A stretch of DNA of 41,482 bases from Candidatus Berkelbacteria bacterium CG10_big_fil_rev_8_21_14_0_10_43_13 (GTDB taxonomy: Bacteria; Patescibacteriota; UBA1384; XYA2-FULL-43-10; 1-14-0-10-43-13): NCBI GenBank assembly GCA_002773985.1, contig PEZW01000014.1, forward strand, positions 6,477 to 47,958. The letters are read 5' to 3'. Under the pieces are notes generated by a model, which was not told the origin of the DNA, did no database searches, and saw only the letters and a program-made list of their open reading frames with translations. The translations under genes and the position numbers were made by a program. Of this stretch, positions 7,571 through 14,445 are shown piece after piece. Within the stretch, counting starts at the first letter, position 1, and each line of letters starts with the position of its first letter.

Positions 7571-8815
7571 TTAATTTGGTACCGGAAAAGCTGTTGCTAA
7601 TTTTTTCACCTCACTAGCGATTTTTTTCTTATGTGTGATATCGTCATACTTTTCCAAAGTGCGGACGATTAAACTAGCAATCTTCTGCATCTCACCTTCC
7701 GCCATGCCTCGCGTCGTGATGGCGGCAGCACCCAAACGTAATCCTGAAGTGACAAATGGCTTCTCTGGATCGTTTGGAATTGTGTTTTTATTCACAACAA
7801 TGCCGACTTCTTCTAGGGCTAGTTGGGCGATTTTGCCTGTAATTTTTAGCGGGCGCAGGTCAACTAAGACAAGGTGGTTATCGGTACCACCAGAAACGAT
7901 CCGTAAACCACCTTTTTGTAATTCCTTGGCCAGAGCTTGACAGTTTTTGACAATATTCGCAGAATATTTTTTGAAACTTGCAGTCATCGCCTCGGCAAAA
8001 CAGACTGCTTTAGCCGCAGTGATGTGATCGTGTGGACCGCCTTGAAACCCGGGGAAAACTGCCTTGTCGATCTTTTCGGCTAGCTCGGTCTTGCAAATAA
8101 TAATCGCACTTCTAGGACCTCGCAAAGTTTTGTGAGTCGTCGTCATGGCAATGTCAGCATATGGAAAGCAAGATGGGTGGGCACCGCCAACAATCAGGCC
8201 AGCAATGTGAGAAATGTCGGCCAAAAGCAATGCGCCGACAGCGTCGGCAATTTCGCGAAATTTTTTGAAATCAATAATTCGTGAGTATGCGGTCGCGCCA
8301 CAAACGATCAATTTCGGCTTACACTCCTTGGCGATTTTCAAAATTTCGTCATAATCAAGCTTTTCGGTTTTGGGATCGACCCCGTAGGAGACAAATTTGT
8401 AGGCACGACCGGAAAAACTGATCGGCAAACCATGGGTGATATGGCCACCTTGGTCGAGTCTCATCCCCATGACAGTATCTCCAAACTCGAGTAATGCTAA
8501 ATATATTTCCGCATTGGCCGGCGACCCAGAGTATGGTTGGACATTGGCGTGCCATTTCTCATCGCTGAGACCAAACATTTTCAGAGCTCGTTCTTTGGCT
8601 ATTTCTTCAATCTGGTCGGCATTAATTTGCCCAGCGTAATACCTTTTATGAGGATAGCCCTCGGAGTATTTATTTGTCAGGACTGAACCAATCGCCTCTC
8701 GCACCGCGGCTGAACAATAATTTTCTGAGGCAATCAGACAGATAGTTTCCTTTTGTCTTTTTTCTTCGGATTTGATTAAATTGAATATTTTGGAATCGGT
8801 TGTTTTAAGAGACAT
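7571..8815 (-). CDS. glyA: Serine hydroxymethyltransferase
   Basis: A PLP enzyme that moves the serine hydroxymethyl group to tetrahydrofolate, giving glycine and methylene-tetrahydrofolate for ThyA. Landmarks are [56 protein letters not shown] and the PLP lysine in [14 protein letters not shown]. Full length at 414 residues. The upstream 135 bases hold a palindromic repeat element, so transcription probably continues from tmk or starts near that element. Confidence 0.97.
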   Translation of the reverse strand: MSLKTTDSKIFNLIKSEEKRQKETICLIASENYCSAAVREAIGSVLTNKYSEGYPHKRYYAGQINADQIEEIAKERALKMFGLSDEKWHANVQPYSGSPANAEIYLALLEFGDTVMGMRLDQGGHITHGLPISFSGRAYKFVSYGVDPKTEKLDYDEILKIAKECKPKLIVCGATAYSRIIDFKKFREIADAVGALLLADISHIAGLIVGGAHPSCFPYADIAMTTTHKTLRGPRSAIIICKTELAEKIDKAVFPGFQGGPHDHITAAKAVCFAEAMTASFKKYSANIVKNCQALAKELQKGGLRIVSGGTDNHLVLVDLRPLKITGKIAQLALEEVGIVVNKNTIPNDPEKPFVTSGLRLGAAAITTRGMAEGEMQKIASLIVRTLEKYDDITHKKKIASEVKKLATAFPVPN

Positions 8816-8836
8816 AGCTAACTCCTTGTTTTATCC

Positions 8837-8925
8837 TGTCATCCCAGACTGTGGCTTGAGATCTGGGATCCAGGAAGTTTGGTTGCATTTATCCTGCCTA
8901 GATTCCCGCCTCCGCGGGAATGACA
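8837..8925 (-). repeat. 89-bp palindromic repeat element, intergenic copy
   Basis: Read on the minus strand it begins TGTCATTCCCGCGGAGGCGG, identical to the start of the copy inside miaB, has TGGATCC in the middle and ends GGGATGACA. Same length as the miaB copy and opposite in orientation. It lies between tmk and glyA. Confidence 0.85.
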
Positions 8926-8952
8926 CAGAAATAAATTGTCATTTATCTCTAA

Positions 8953-9705
8953 TCATTTCAATTCTTTTTTTACTAGCGAATAAACCTTTTTTGCAATTTC
9001 ATCAATCAACATTATCTGACCGTTTTCGACGCAGTCAATTTTGCGCCACTCTGGATATTTTTCCGCCAGCATTAAATATGACTTTTCGACACGCGACAAA
9101 AAGTCAGCATCCTTTTCATGGATGTCGCGCACAAGATTAGTGTATGACCTTTTGGCTTTTTTATCAACGAGTGCTTGGCTTATTCGGAATGGAACATAGA
9201 GATAAATAACAAGATCTGGCTTTGGAATTTGATAAATTTGAAATTCCAATTCAGACAACCATTTTAGATATTTATCTTTTTCTGCTTTTGTCTTGAATTT
9301 TGCTGTCTGGTAAGCCATATTTGACTGGATGTAGCGATTGGCAATGACAACTTTACCAGCGTCTAAATCGTTTTTGATTTCCTGACTCGCTTGCCAACGA
9401 TCACCTGCATAAAGAACCGAGACCAAATAGGGATCGACTTCATCTGCCTGTCCAAACTCACCGTTCAGATATCGGCCAATCATCTTGCCGAAAAAGGAAT
9501 CGTAAACCGGAAAATCATAAGCGGCAATTTTGTGACCATCTTTTTTCAATCTGGTTATCAACAAATCAGACTGTGTCTTCTTCCCCGCGCCGTCTGAACC
9601 ATCGATGACGATAAAATGCCCAATTGTTTTGTTGCCTGCCCCTCGTAACCCAACGGGCGAAGTGGGGTTCAATTGTTCAATTGTTCGATTGTTGCATTGT
9701 TGCAT
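8953..9705 (-). CDS. tmk: Thymidylate kinase
   Basis: Phosphorylates dTMP to dTDP. The P-loop is VIDGSDGAGKKTQ; the dTMP-binding and lid segments include YAGDRWQASQEIKNDL, VIANRYIQSNMAYQ and PDLVIYLYVPFRISQAL. The core begins at about residue 29 (IGHFIVIDG). The first 28 residues are encoded by a repeat block of tandem ATTGTT units and a CCCCTCGTA hairpin element, and no ATG, GTG or TTG with a good ribosome site lies between. The true start may be the ATG at 9705, a TTG 33 bases later, or a non-standard ATT at IGHF. The C-terminal ORF end is firm. Confidence 0.92.
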   Translation of the reverse strand: MQQCNNRTIEQLNPTSPVGLRGAGNKTIGHFIVIDGSDGAGKKTQSDLLITRLKKDGHKIAAYDFPVYDSFFGKMIGRYLNGEFGQADEVDPYLVSVLYAGDRWQASQEIKNDLDAGKVVIANRYIQSNMAYQTAKFKTKAEKDKYLKWLSELEFQIYQIPKPDLVIYLYVPFRISQALVDKKAKRSYTNLVRDIHEKDADFLSRVEKSYLMLAEKYPEWRKIDCVENGQIMLIDEIAKKVYSLVKKELK

Positions 9706-9763
9706 TGTTTTGGTTTAATTCTTAATTCTACCTGCCCCTCGTAGCTTTGGCGGAATAGGGTTT
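9635..9763. repeat. Paired CCCCTCGTA hairpin repeats with ATTGTT tandem units
   Basis: Two copies of a short hairpin-forming unit start CCTGCCCCTCGTA at 9635 and 9731 and end GGGGTTC or AGGGTTT. Between them (about 9669-9712) are irregular 8-10 base ATTGTT-type tandem repeats. A related hairpin unit is at 31339-31383. The first copy overlaps the 5' end of the tmk frame. Confidence 0.7.
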
Positions 9764-9823
9764 GATTGTTCCATTGTTTTAAACTGATTAGCTTACCAGC
9801 TGACAAACTGATGAGCTGATAAG

Positions 9824-10246
9824 CTACTTCCCCGTTGACCCGTATCGGTTCACTCCGCGTTTGCTGTTGCTCAATTCGTCTACTTGAACGATTTCCGGAT
9901 GTTCGACTTTTTGAATCAGTATCTGCGCAATTTTGTCGCCAGCGTTCACAACATAGTCAGATTTACTGAGATTAATAACACTGGCAGTGACTTCGCCGCG
10001 ATAACCAGCATCGATCACACCACCGACAGTTTTGATTCCCTTGAGGGAAATACCACTCTTGTCCCAGATCAGCCCGACAAAGCCAGTCGGAATTTCAAAG
10101 GCGATGCCAGTATCAATTTTATAAACTTGGTTGTCTGGTTTGACGACATATTCCTTGCGACTATATAAATCCAGCCCGGCATCATCAGCGTGCGCAAAAC
10201 TGGGTAATTTAGCTGTCGGATCGATTTTTTTGACCTTTATCTCCAT
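9824..10246 (-). CDS. dut: dUTP diphosphatase
   Basis: Hydrolyses dUTP to dUMP, keeping uracil out of DNA and feeding thymidylate synthase. The trimeric dUTPase motifs are in order: HADDAGLDLYS (motif 1), WDKSGISLKGIKTVGGVIDAGYRGE (motifs 2 and 3), NAGDKIAQILIQKV (motif 4) and the glycine-rich C-terminal RGVNRYGSTGK (motif 5). 140 residues, standard. It is the promoter-proximal gene of the dTMP cluster; on the minus strand TATAAT ends seven bases before its ATG, implying a very short leader. Confidence 0.96.
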   Translation of the reverse strand: MEIKVKKIDPTAKLPSFAHADDAGLDLYSRKEYVVKPDNQVYKIDTGIAFEIPTGFVGLIWDKSGISLKGIKTVGGVIDAGYRGEVTASVINLSKSDYVVNAGDKIAQILIQKVEHPEIVQVDELSNSKRGVNRYGSTGK

Positions 10247-10464
10247 AAATCAAATTATAAAGGAATTGTTTTGCAAATATAATACCTCGACGGTCCTTCT
10301 GACTTTATAAATGGTCAAGTGCATTTATTTTCATAAATTCAATCCCATATTTTACAACGGCCGTTGTTATTTTGGGGACTGAAAATTACATTTTCTTCCT
10401 GACGCATTGAAAGTAGCCCCCAATTTTGCTAAAATAATCCTGTCCATTCAAAAAACTGATGAAT
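10247..10464. other. Intergenic region with a degenerate palindrome
   Basis: About 220 bases between dut and tRNA-Val without a supportable gene. At 10354-10367 is ACAACGGCCGTTGT, the same core as the 44-bp palindrome at 12273, inside an imperfect inverted region (10343-10378). The dut -10-like TATAAT is at about 10254-10259 on the minus strand; no good -35 is seen at 17 bases. Confidence 0.5.
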
Positions 10465-10541
10465 GGGGCTGTAGCTCAGTTGGTTAGAGCGCTTCGTTGA
10501 CATCGAAGAGGTCTGCAGTTCGAGTCTGCCCAGCCCCACCA
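10465..10541 (+). tRNA. tRNA-Val(GAC)
   Basis: Acceptor GGGGCTG pairs with CAGCCCC; the D-arm is AGCTCAGTTGGTTAGAGC; anticodon stem CTTCG/CGAAG carries loop TTGACAT, giving anticodon GAC; the T-arm is CTGCAGTTCGAGTCTGCCC-like. Discriminator A and CCA are encoded. A trailer hairpin begins within the CCA. Confidence 0.93.
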
Positions 10542-10568
10542 TCCTTCGCCTTATCAGGCTACGGATGG
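10539..10568 (+). repeat. tRNA trailer hairpin starting in the CCA of tRNA-Val(GAC)
   Basis: CCATCC at 10539-10544 pairs with GGATGG at 10563-10568; the first three bases are the tRNA CCA end. The same unit, ending GGCTACGGATGGCA, follows tRNA-Lys on the minus strand at 35885-35910. Confidence 0.7.
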
Positions 10569-10593
10569 CACGGCCATCAGTTTTTTTAATGCC

Positions 10594-11418
10594 TTATCGA
10601 TCGTAATGTGTCAGTTTGATTGCACTCAAAACTTGCTCATGTACAGAGGTGCCATTGCTCAAGATAAACGCTGTCGACTGGTCGTCATCTTTTTCACCAG
10701 ATAAATCAGTTGATCTCGCCCCAGCTTCTTTCGCAATCAATTTTCCAGCAGCAAAATCATGCAACTCAAGACCCTTCATTACCATAATTTCTGCTCTACC
10801 GTCAGCGACAAGGCAACAGTCCATTGCGACAGCCCAATTCTCAGCCCAACGCTTCAGACCCTGCGCCTTTGGACCAGAAAGATTATATCGTAAAATCTGA
10901 CGTTCTTTGAGATTGTTGTCATAGCCGACGCAGGAAAAAAGTGTTGATTTTGGCAATTTATTTTCAGAATTCACACTTAATTTTTTACTATTGTTCCAAG
11001 CACCACGTCCTAATTCCGCCCAGTAAGTTTCCATTGTAATCGGTTGGTGAATAACACCAAAAATGGTCCTCTCATTTTGCTGAAGTGCTATCGAAACTGA
11101 AAAATTTGGGATTCCAAGGGAAAAGTTATTTGTGCCATCAAGTGGGTCGATAACGAATTGAAATTCCGACTTTTGACCGTTGTGACCAGTCTCTTCTGAT
11201 AAAATGCCATAGTCGGGATATTCTTTTGCTAAGATCTCCAGAATCTTTGCCTCTGCATCGACATCAGCCTTTGTCCGAAAGTCTGCCGCCATCGTTTTTT
11301 CCTCAACTTCCAAAAGCTCGCCAAAATACCGCCGGATAATTTCTCCAGCCTCCTCCGCTGCCTCGATAACTTTTGGAAATCTTGTATTCACAAATCTATC
11401 ATAAACTAGTATTATCAA
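10594..11418 (-). CDS. Inositol monophosphatase-family phosphatase
   Basis: A lithium-sensitive, metal-dependent sugar-phosphatase family protein of 274 residues. Metal-binding motif 1 is FVIDPLDGTNNF, preceded by the glutamates of GILSEETGHNG; the C-terminal metal motif appears in LELHDFAAGKLIAKEAGA, where the usual W-D is replaced by H-D. Related proteins dephosphorylate inositol phosphate, fructose bisphosphate or 3'-phosphoadenosine phosphate; the substrate is unknown here. It lies alone on the minus strand between two plus-strand tRNA genes. Confidence 0.88.
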   Translation of the reverse strand: MIILVYDRFVNTRFPKVIEAAEEAGEIIRRYFGELLEVEEKTMAADFRTKADVDAEAKILEILAKEYPDYGILSEETGHNGQKSEFQFVIDPLDGTNNFSLGIPNFSVSIALQQNERTIFGVIHQPITMETYWAELGRGAWNNSKKLSVNSENKLPKSTLFSCVGYDNNLKERQILRYNLSGPKAQGLKRWAENWAVAMDCCLVADGRAEIMVMKGLELHDFAAGKLIAKEAGARSTDLSGEKDDDQSTAFILSNGTSVHEQVLSAIKLTHYDR

Positions 11419-11430
11419 AAATGGAACTGT

Positions 11431-11505
11431 GGCCGCTTAGCTCAGCGGTAGAGCGCTGCATTCACATTGCAGATGCCACTGGTTCAAATCCAGTAGCGGC
11501 CACCA
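11431..11505 (+). tRNA. tRNA-Val(CAC)
   Basis: Acceptor GGCCGCT pairs perfectly with AGCGGCC; D-arm AGCTCAGCGGTAGAGC; anticodon stem CTGCA/TGCAG with loop TTCACAT gives anticodon CAC; T-arm ACTGG-TTCAAAT-CCAGT; ACCA is encoded. A damaged copy of its 5' half begins exactly 640 bases downstream. Confidence 0.92.
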
Positions 11506-11544
11506 CGATATTTTTGTTTAGTGCTATTTAGTAATATACATGAT

Positions 11545-12063
11545 ATGAAACATACTAATATTGAAATCAAAGCAAGGTGCACTGATCACAAAAAAATCCG
11601 GTCTGTTTTGAAATCTAAACGAGCAAATTTCAATGGCACAGATCATCAAATTGATACGTATTTTAAGGTAAACAGCGGTCGACTAAAACTGCGTGAGGGA
11701 AATATTGAAAATTTTCTAATCTATTACGACAGGAAAAATGAGAATGGCCCGAAAATGTCAAAAGTTACTTTATATAAAACTGACCCTGACCCTTCATTGA
11801 AAGAAATTTTGATTAAATCAATTGAAACCTTGGTAATTGTTGATAAAAAACGAGAAATATATTTTATTGACAACGTCAAATTTCATATTGATACAGTAAA
11901 AAATTTGGGTACTTTTGTTGAAATTGAGGCAATCGACCAAGAAGGAATTATCAGTGAAGACAACTTGCGTAAACAGTGTCAGAAATACCTTGACTTGTTC
12001 ACGATTTCAAAAAACGATCTAATATCTTGTTCATATAGTGATATGCTATTAGAAAGTTCATAA
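11545..12063 (+). CDS. CYTH-domain protein (class IV adenylate cyclase-like)
   Basis: A 172-residue triphosphate-tunnel protein. The N-terminus has NIEIKARC, the class IV adenylate cyclase variant of the ExExK motif, followed by QIDTYFKVNSGRLKLREG, typical of CYTH proteins, and a C-terminal FVEIEAID strand. Members bind organic or inorganic triphosphates with divalent metal; CyaB-type cyclase and triphosphatases cannot be separated by sequence reading. The ATG at 11545 is preferred over the upstream GTG because the domain starts there. The gene is bracketed by tRNA-Val(CAC) and its chimeric copy, suggesting acquisition or duplication at a tRNA. Confidence 0.82.
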   Translation: MKHTNIEIKARCTDHKKIRSVLKSKRANFNGTDHQIDTYFKVNSGRLKLREGNIENFLIYYDRKNENGPKMSKVTLYKTDPDPSLKEILIKSIETLVIVDKKREIYFIDNVKFHIDTVKNLGTFVEIEAIDQEGIISEDNLRKQCQKYLDLFTISKNDLISCSYSDMLLESS

Positions 12064-12070
12064 ATAGCAT

Positions 12071-12145
12071 GGCCGCTTAGCTCAGCGGTAGAGCACTGCA
12101 TTCACATTGCAGGGGTCATTGGTTCGAGTCCAGTAACGCCCACCA
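12071..12145 (+). pseudogene. Chimeric or degenerate tRNA-Val(CAC) copy
   Basis: The first 43 bases match the tRNA-Val(CAC) at 11431 except for one base, including the anticodon arm. The 3' half differs (GGGTCATTGGTTCGAGTCCAG) and its 3' acceptor strand AACGCCC mispairs at two positions with GGCCGCT, but would pair perfectly with GGGCGTT. It therefore looks like a join of the 5' half of tRNA-Val with the 3' half of another tRNA. ACCA is retained. Confidence 0.75.
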
Positions 12146-12171
12146 AGTTTCTTGGTATATACATTATCCAA

Positions 12172-12267
12172 ATGAAGCAATATATCGATAAAACAATTAA
12201 GTGTAAGATTATCATTGAATATCTGAACGAGTTTCTTCTTGAGTGGGATGAAAAGGATATCAAATAG
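12172..12267 (+). CDS. Possible 31-residue ORF after the tRNA copy
   Basis: ATG at 12172 to TAG at 12265, reading MKQYIDKTIKCKIIIEYLNE and a short acidic tail. No clear ribosome site and no family recognised. It could be a remnant of a larger gene displaced by the tRNA rearrangement. Confidence 0.2.
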   Translation: MKQYIDKTIKCKIIIEYLNEFLLEWDEKDIK

Positions 12268-12272
12268 TCAAC

Positions 12273-12316
12273 ACAATCCCTGTTTTTGCAACGGCCGTTG
12301 CAAAAACAGGGATTGT
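12273..12316. repeat. 44-bp perfect palindrome with AACGGCCGTT core
   Basis: Two perfect 22-base arms (ACAATCCCTGTTTTTGCAAC and its complement) centred on GGCC. No T-run follows on either strand. Same length and core pattern (AACGNNCGTT) as the palindrome at 4280-4323; a decayed relative is at 10354. Confidence 0.85.
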
Positions 12317-12338
12317 AAAATTAAAAATTGGTAATAAC

Positions 12339-12372
12339 AAAAAATCCCCTCTCATCAGACGGGGGATTTTTT
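12339..12372. terminator. Bidirectional intrinsic terminator after the Hsp20 gene
   Basis: AAAAAATCCCC and GGGGGATTTTTT form an uninterrupted stem around CTCATCAGAC. On the minus strand it ends the XRE-Hsp20 transcript about 50 bases after the stop codon. Confidence 0.85.
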
Positions 12373-12423
12373 GTCTCAAGTCTTTCAACTTTATGAACTT
12401 TACAAACTTTTTACTTTACTAGC

Positions 12424-13164
12424 TTATTTCTTTTTGATCTCAATCTTCTTAGCCTTCTTTGGCTCGATCTTCGGCACGGTAATGACGAGTATGCCTTTCT
12501 TCACGTCGGCAACTGCGTCCTCAGCTCTGACGTCAGCGGGTAGAGTGAAACTACGGGAAAAGACACCTGAGTGGCTCTCTTTATAAAAGTAGCCCGTCTT
12601 CTCATCAGACTCCTCTTTTTCCTCTTTTTTCTCGCCAGAAATCGTCATGACATTGTCGAGAATTTCCAGACTGATATCTTCTTCATCGACACCAGGTAGC
12701 TCGGCTTTTACAACTATATTGTGGCCCTTGTCCTGAATATCGATCTTGGGCATACCACCCCCAGATCTAGCTGGTGTGATAATACTGTCCTCAAACAGCC
12801 GATCCATTGCATCATGCAAGGAAACGGCCTCACGAAATGGTCTCCATGGTTGAATTTCCATTTTTGTCTCCTTCCCCGATTCTGTCTCAGCTTCCCGAGT
12901 CGAATCGGAAATATTAATTTTAATATTATTACTTATAACTTCGTCAATCTCCCGTTCAAACTCAAACATCTCTTCAAAAGCAGAATCAAAAAATTGACAA
13001 ATCGCTACCGCTAGCGGTAAAGATGGCATCGTTTTGCCAGTCTCAAGCGAAATGATTGATTGGCGAGAAATACCAAGAGCATCAGCCAAATCTTCCTGAC
13101 TCAATTTTCTGCTCTTGCGCAGATCCCTAACTCGGTTCTCAATTGAAAATTCTTTATCATCCAT
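12424..13164 (-). CDS. XRE-family HTH fused to Hsp20/alpha-crystallin chaperone
   Basis: A 246-residue fusion. Residues 10-65 are an XRE/Cro-type helix-turn-helix (RVRDLRKSRKLSQEDLADAL, GISRQSIISLETGKTMPSL). A roughly 35-residue charged linker follows. Residues 102-246 are a complete small heat-shock protein (IQPWRPFREAVSLHDAMDRL, AELPGVDEEDISLEIL, core GILVITVPK, lysine-rich tail). Met102 has an excellent internal Shine-Dalgarno (GGAG, six bases before ATG at 12861), so a normal-sized 145-residue Hsp20 could also be made from the same mRNA. The promoter contains an inverted repeat suited to an XRE repressor and lies so close to the ATG that the full-length mRNA would be nearly leaderless. 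The simplest reading is a chaperone that carries its own repressor domain; this is inference. Confidence 0.92.
   Translation of the reverse strand: MDDKEFSIENRVRDLRKSRKLSQEDLADALGISRQSIISLETGKTMPSLPLAVAICQFFDSAFEEMFEFEREIDEVISNNIKINISDSTREAETESGKETKMEIQPWRPFREAVSLHDAMDRLFEDSIITPARSGGGMPKIDIQDKGHNIVVKAELPGVDEEDISLEILDNVMTISGEKKEEKEESDEKTGYFYKESHSGVFSRSFTLPADVRAEDAVADVKKGILVITVPKIEPKKAKKIEIKKK
12859..12875 (-). promoter_or_regulatory. Internal ribosome binding site for stand-alone Hsp20
   Basis: Minus-strand GGAAGGAGACAAAAATG: AAGGAGA lies at optimal distance before Met102 of the fusion, exactly where an ordinary Hsp20 would begin. Confidence 0.65.
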
Positions 13165-13169
13165 ACTAA

Positions 13170-13199
13170 AAATGTAAAGTAAACTTTACATTTTGTCAA
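13170..13199 (-). promoter_or_regulatory. Promoter and palindromic operator of XRE-Hsp20
   Basis: On the minus strand TTGACA, 17 bases, TACATT. The spacer and -10 are covered by an inverted repeat with 11-base arms, AAATGTAAAGT/ACTTTACATTT, two bases apart (13170-13193). The predicted transcript start falls at or next to the ATG at 13164, so the mRNA would have essentially no leader. Confidence 0.8.
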
Positions 13200-13221
13200 G
13201 ACCCACTATTTTTTTAAGACT

Positions 13222-13779
13222 TTATTTGAGATAAAGTCTGGCTTTTGTCTCTTTGCCCAAAGTAATTGTCTTGTCTTCCGCAGCTGACTTGTGTGCTACA
13301 AACTCAAAGGCGAGTGAGACGACCCGAGATTTAGCCGGAACAACATCGAAAAACCATTGTTCAATCTGCTCCAGCGTCGAAGGCAGAAGGTAAAGATAGA
13401 TCACGTCGGCCTGCTTTATTTCTCTTTCGGCCGTTTCAAATGATTTGCGATAAATTTTAATATTACCTGATTGGCCGGCTAAATAGACATTTAGTCGCGC
13501 CTTGAGAACGCAAAAAAGTGATCGATCGACACCGATACCCTTGGCGCCAAATTCTCTAGCAGCAACGATCAGTGCTCGACCACTGCCACAACCAAGATCG
13601 ACGACCATCTCCCCTTTTTTTAATTTCGCTAAGTGAAGAGAGTCTCTGATTGCAATCGGATTTGAATAAACGATCGGCGAACCGGTCACAGCGGCGATGA
13701 GAAGAGAGCTTTGCCAGAAGATTATCCAGAGCAAAAAGAGAAGAATTATGTAAACAATAAAATAGAGAAATGTATGCAT
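13222..13779 (-). CDS. Membrane-tethered class I SAM methyltransferase-like protein
   Basis: A 185-residue protein with one N-terminal membrane helix (FLYFIVYIILLFLLWIIFW) and a Rossmann methyltransferase core. Motif I is VVDLGCGSGRALIVA, followed by the acidic end of beta 2 in GIGVDRS and a motif II/post-I segment around ADVIYLYLLPSTLEQI. This matches small class I methyltransferases often annotated as hypothetical in reduced genomes. The catalytic side resembles that of protein-lysine methyltransferase-like proteins, but the substrate is unknown. The stop is about 23 bases beyond the XRE-Hsp20 promoter, so it may read into that gene. Confidence 0.82.
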   Translation of the reverse strand: MHTFLYFIVYIILLFLLWIIFWQSSLLIAAVTGSPIVYSNPIAIRDSLHLAKLKKGEMVVDLGCGSGRALIVAAREFGAKGIGVDRSLFCVLKARLNVYLAGQSGNIKIYRKSFETAEREIKQADVIYLYLLPSTLEQIEQWFFDVVPAKSRVVSLAFEFVAHKSAAEDKTITLGKETKARLYLK

Positions 13780-13830
13780 GGATTTATTCTACCATTCTTT
13801 GTTTTTATATAAAATTCCGCCTCGTCTCAA

Positions 13831-13859
13831 TTGACACATCTCATTTTTTATGTTACTAT
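13831..13859 (+). promoter_or_regulatory. Promoter of the GC-rich two-gene cassette
   Basis: TTGACA (13831-13836), 17 bases, TACTAT (13854-13859), followed by AAAGGAGG before the ATG at 13885. Confidence 0.75.
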
Positions 13860-13884
13860 TTGAATAGGTGAAAGGAGGCGGCAG

Positions 13885-14139
13885 ATGCCGCAAGTACTGA
13901 TCAATTGGTTGAATCTCGAGCGATTCTTCAAGCTCGGTGGTCTGGTCGACCAGATCATCGACACCGGGAATCGTGTCGAGTTCGATGTCGACGACGTCCT
14001 CGACATCTTCGGCTATGAATGGGCCGAACTGAGTGACGACGACCAGAATCGTCTTGGGACGATCGTGACGGAGTTCGCTTCACCTCATGAGCTGATCATC
14101 CAGCGGACGGAAGAGAAGTGCATCATCCTGACCGACTGA
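13885..14139 (+). CDS. Small acidic protein of unknown function (GC-rich cassette, first gene)
   Basis: 84 residues, not recognised. It has a near-perfect ribosome site (AAAGGAGG, seven bases before ATG). The sequence is acidic with VEFDVDDVLDIFGYEWAELS, a predicted helical middle and a beta-like end KCIILTD. Codon choice is strongly GC-ending (for example GTC GAC GAC GTC CTC GAC), unlike the AT-rich neighbours. It is related to the next gene: both share a VDD(V/A) segment, W-(A/S)-(E/D)-LS, and a final C(I/V)I(L/V)T(D/N). No function is claimed. Confidence 0.8.
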   Translation: MPQVLINWLNLERFFKLGGLVDQIIDTGNRVEFDVDDVLDIFGYEWAELSDDDQNRLGTIVTEFASPHELIIQRTEEKCIILTD

Positions 14140-14151
14140 AAGGAGACGGCC

Positions 14152-14409
14152 GTGCTACAGATCGCGAAGCCAGACATGGATGCGATCTGCTACTTCATCG
14201 AGAGTGACAACCTCGACGGAGTGACACAGGATGTGACGCAGGTTGATGTCGATGATGCCATACTCCGAACGTATGGCGGCGGGTTCTTCTGGTCTGATCT
14301 CAGTCAGACCGAAAAGGAAGATCTCTGCAACTGGCTCGAGGAGTATGTCGCCCGAAAGGGTTACCGCCTCGAGATCAAAGACGGACACTGTGTCATCGTG
14401 ACCAACTAG
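14152..14409 (+). CDS. Small acidic protein of unknown function (GC-rich cassette, second gene)
   Basis: 85 residues starting at GTG, 12 bases after the previous stop and with GAAAGGAG seven bases upstream. It has the same GC-ending codon bias and the same layout as the preceding protein: VDVDDAILRTYGGGFFWSDL then a helix and KDGHCVIVTN at the end, so the pair looks like a tandem duplication. A strong hairpin follows 37 bases downstream. No family recognised. Confidence 0.78.
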   Translation: MLQIAKPDMDAICYFIESDNLDGVTQDVTQVDVDDAILRTYGGGFFWSDLSQTEKEDLCNWLEEYVARKGYRLEIKDGHCVIVTN

Positions 14410-14445
14410 CCTTCCTTTCTCCGGCCACCAGCCGGAAAGAGTCGT

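Noticed and set aside
9669-9712. CRISPR-like tandem repeats
   Set aside because: Units of 8-10 bases without constant spacers and no cas genes; simple tandem repeats. No CRISPR array was seen anywhere in the window.
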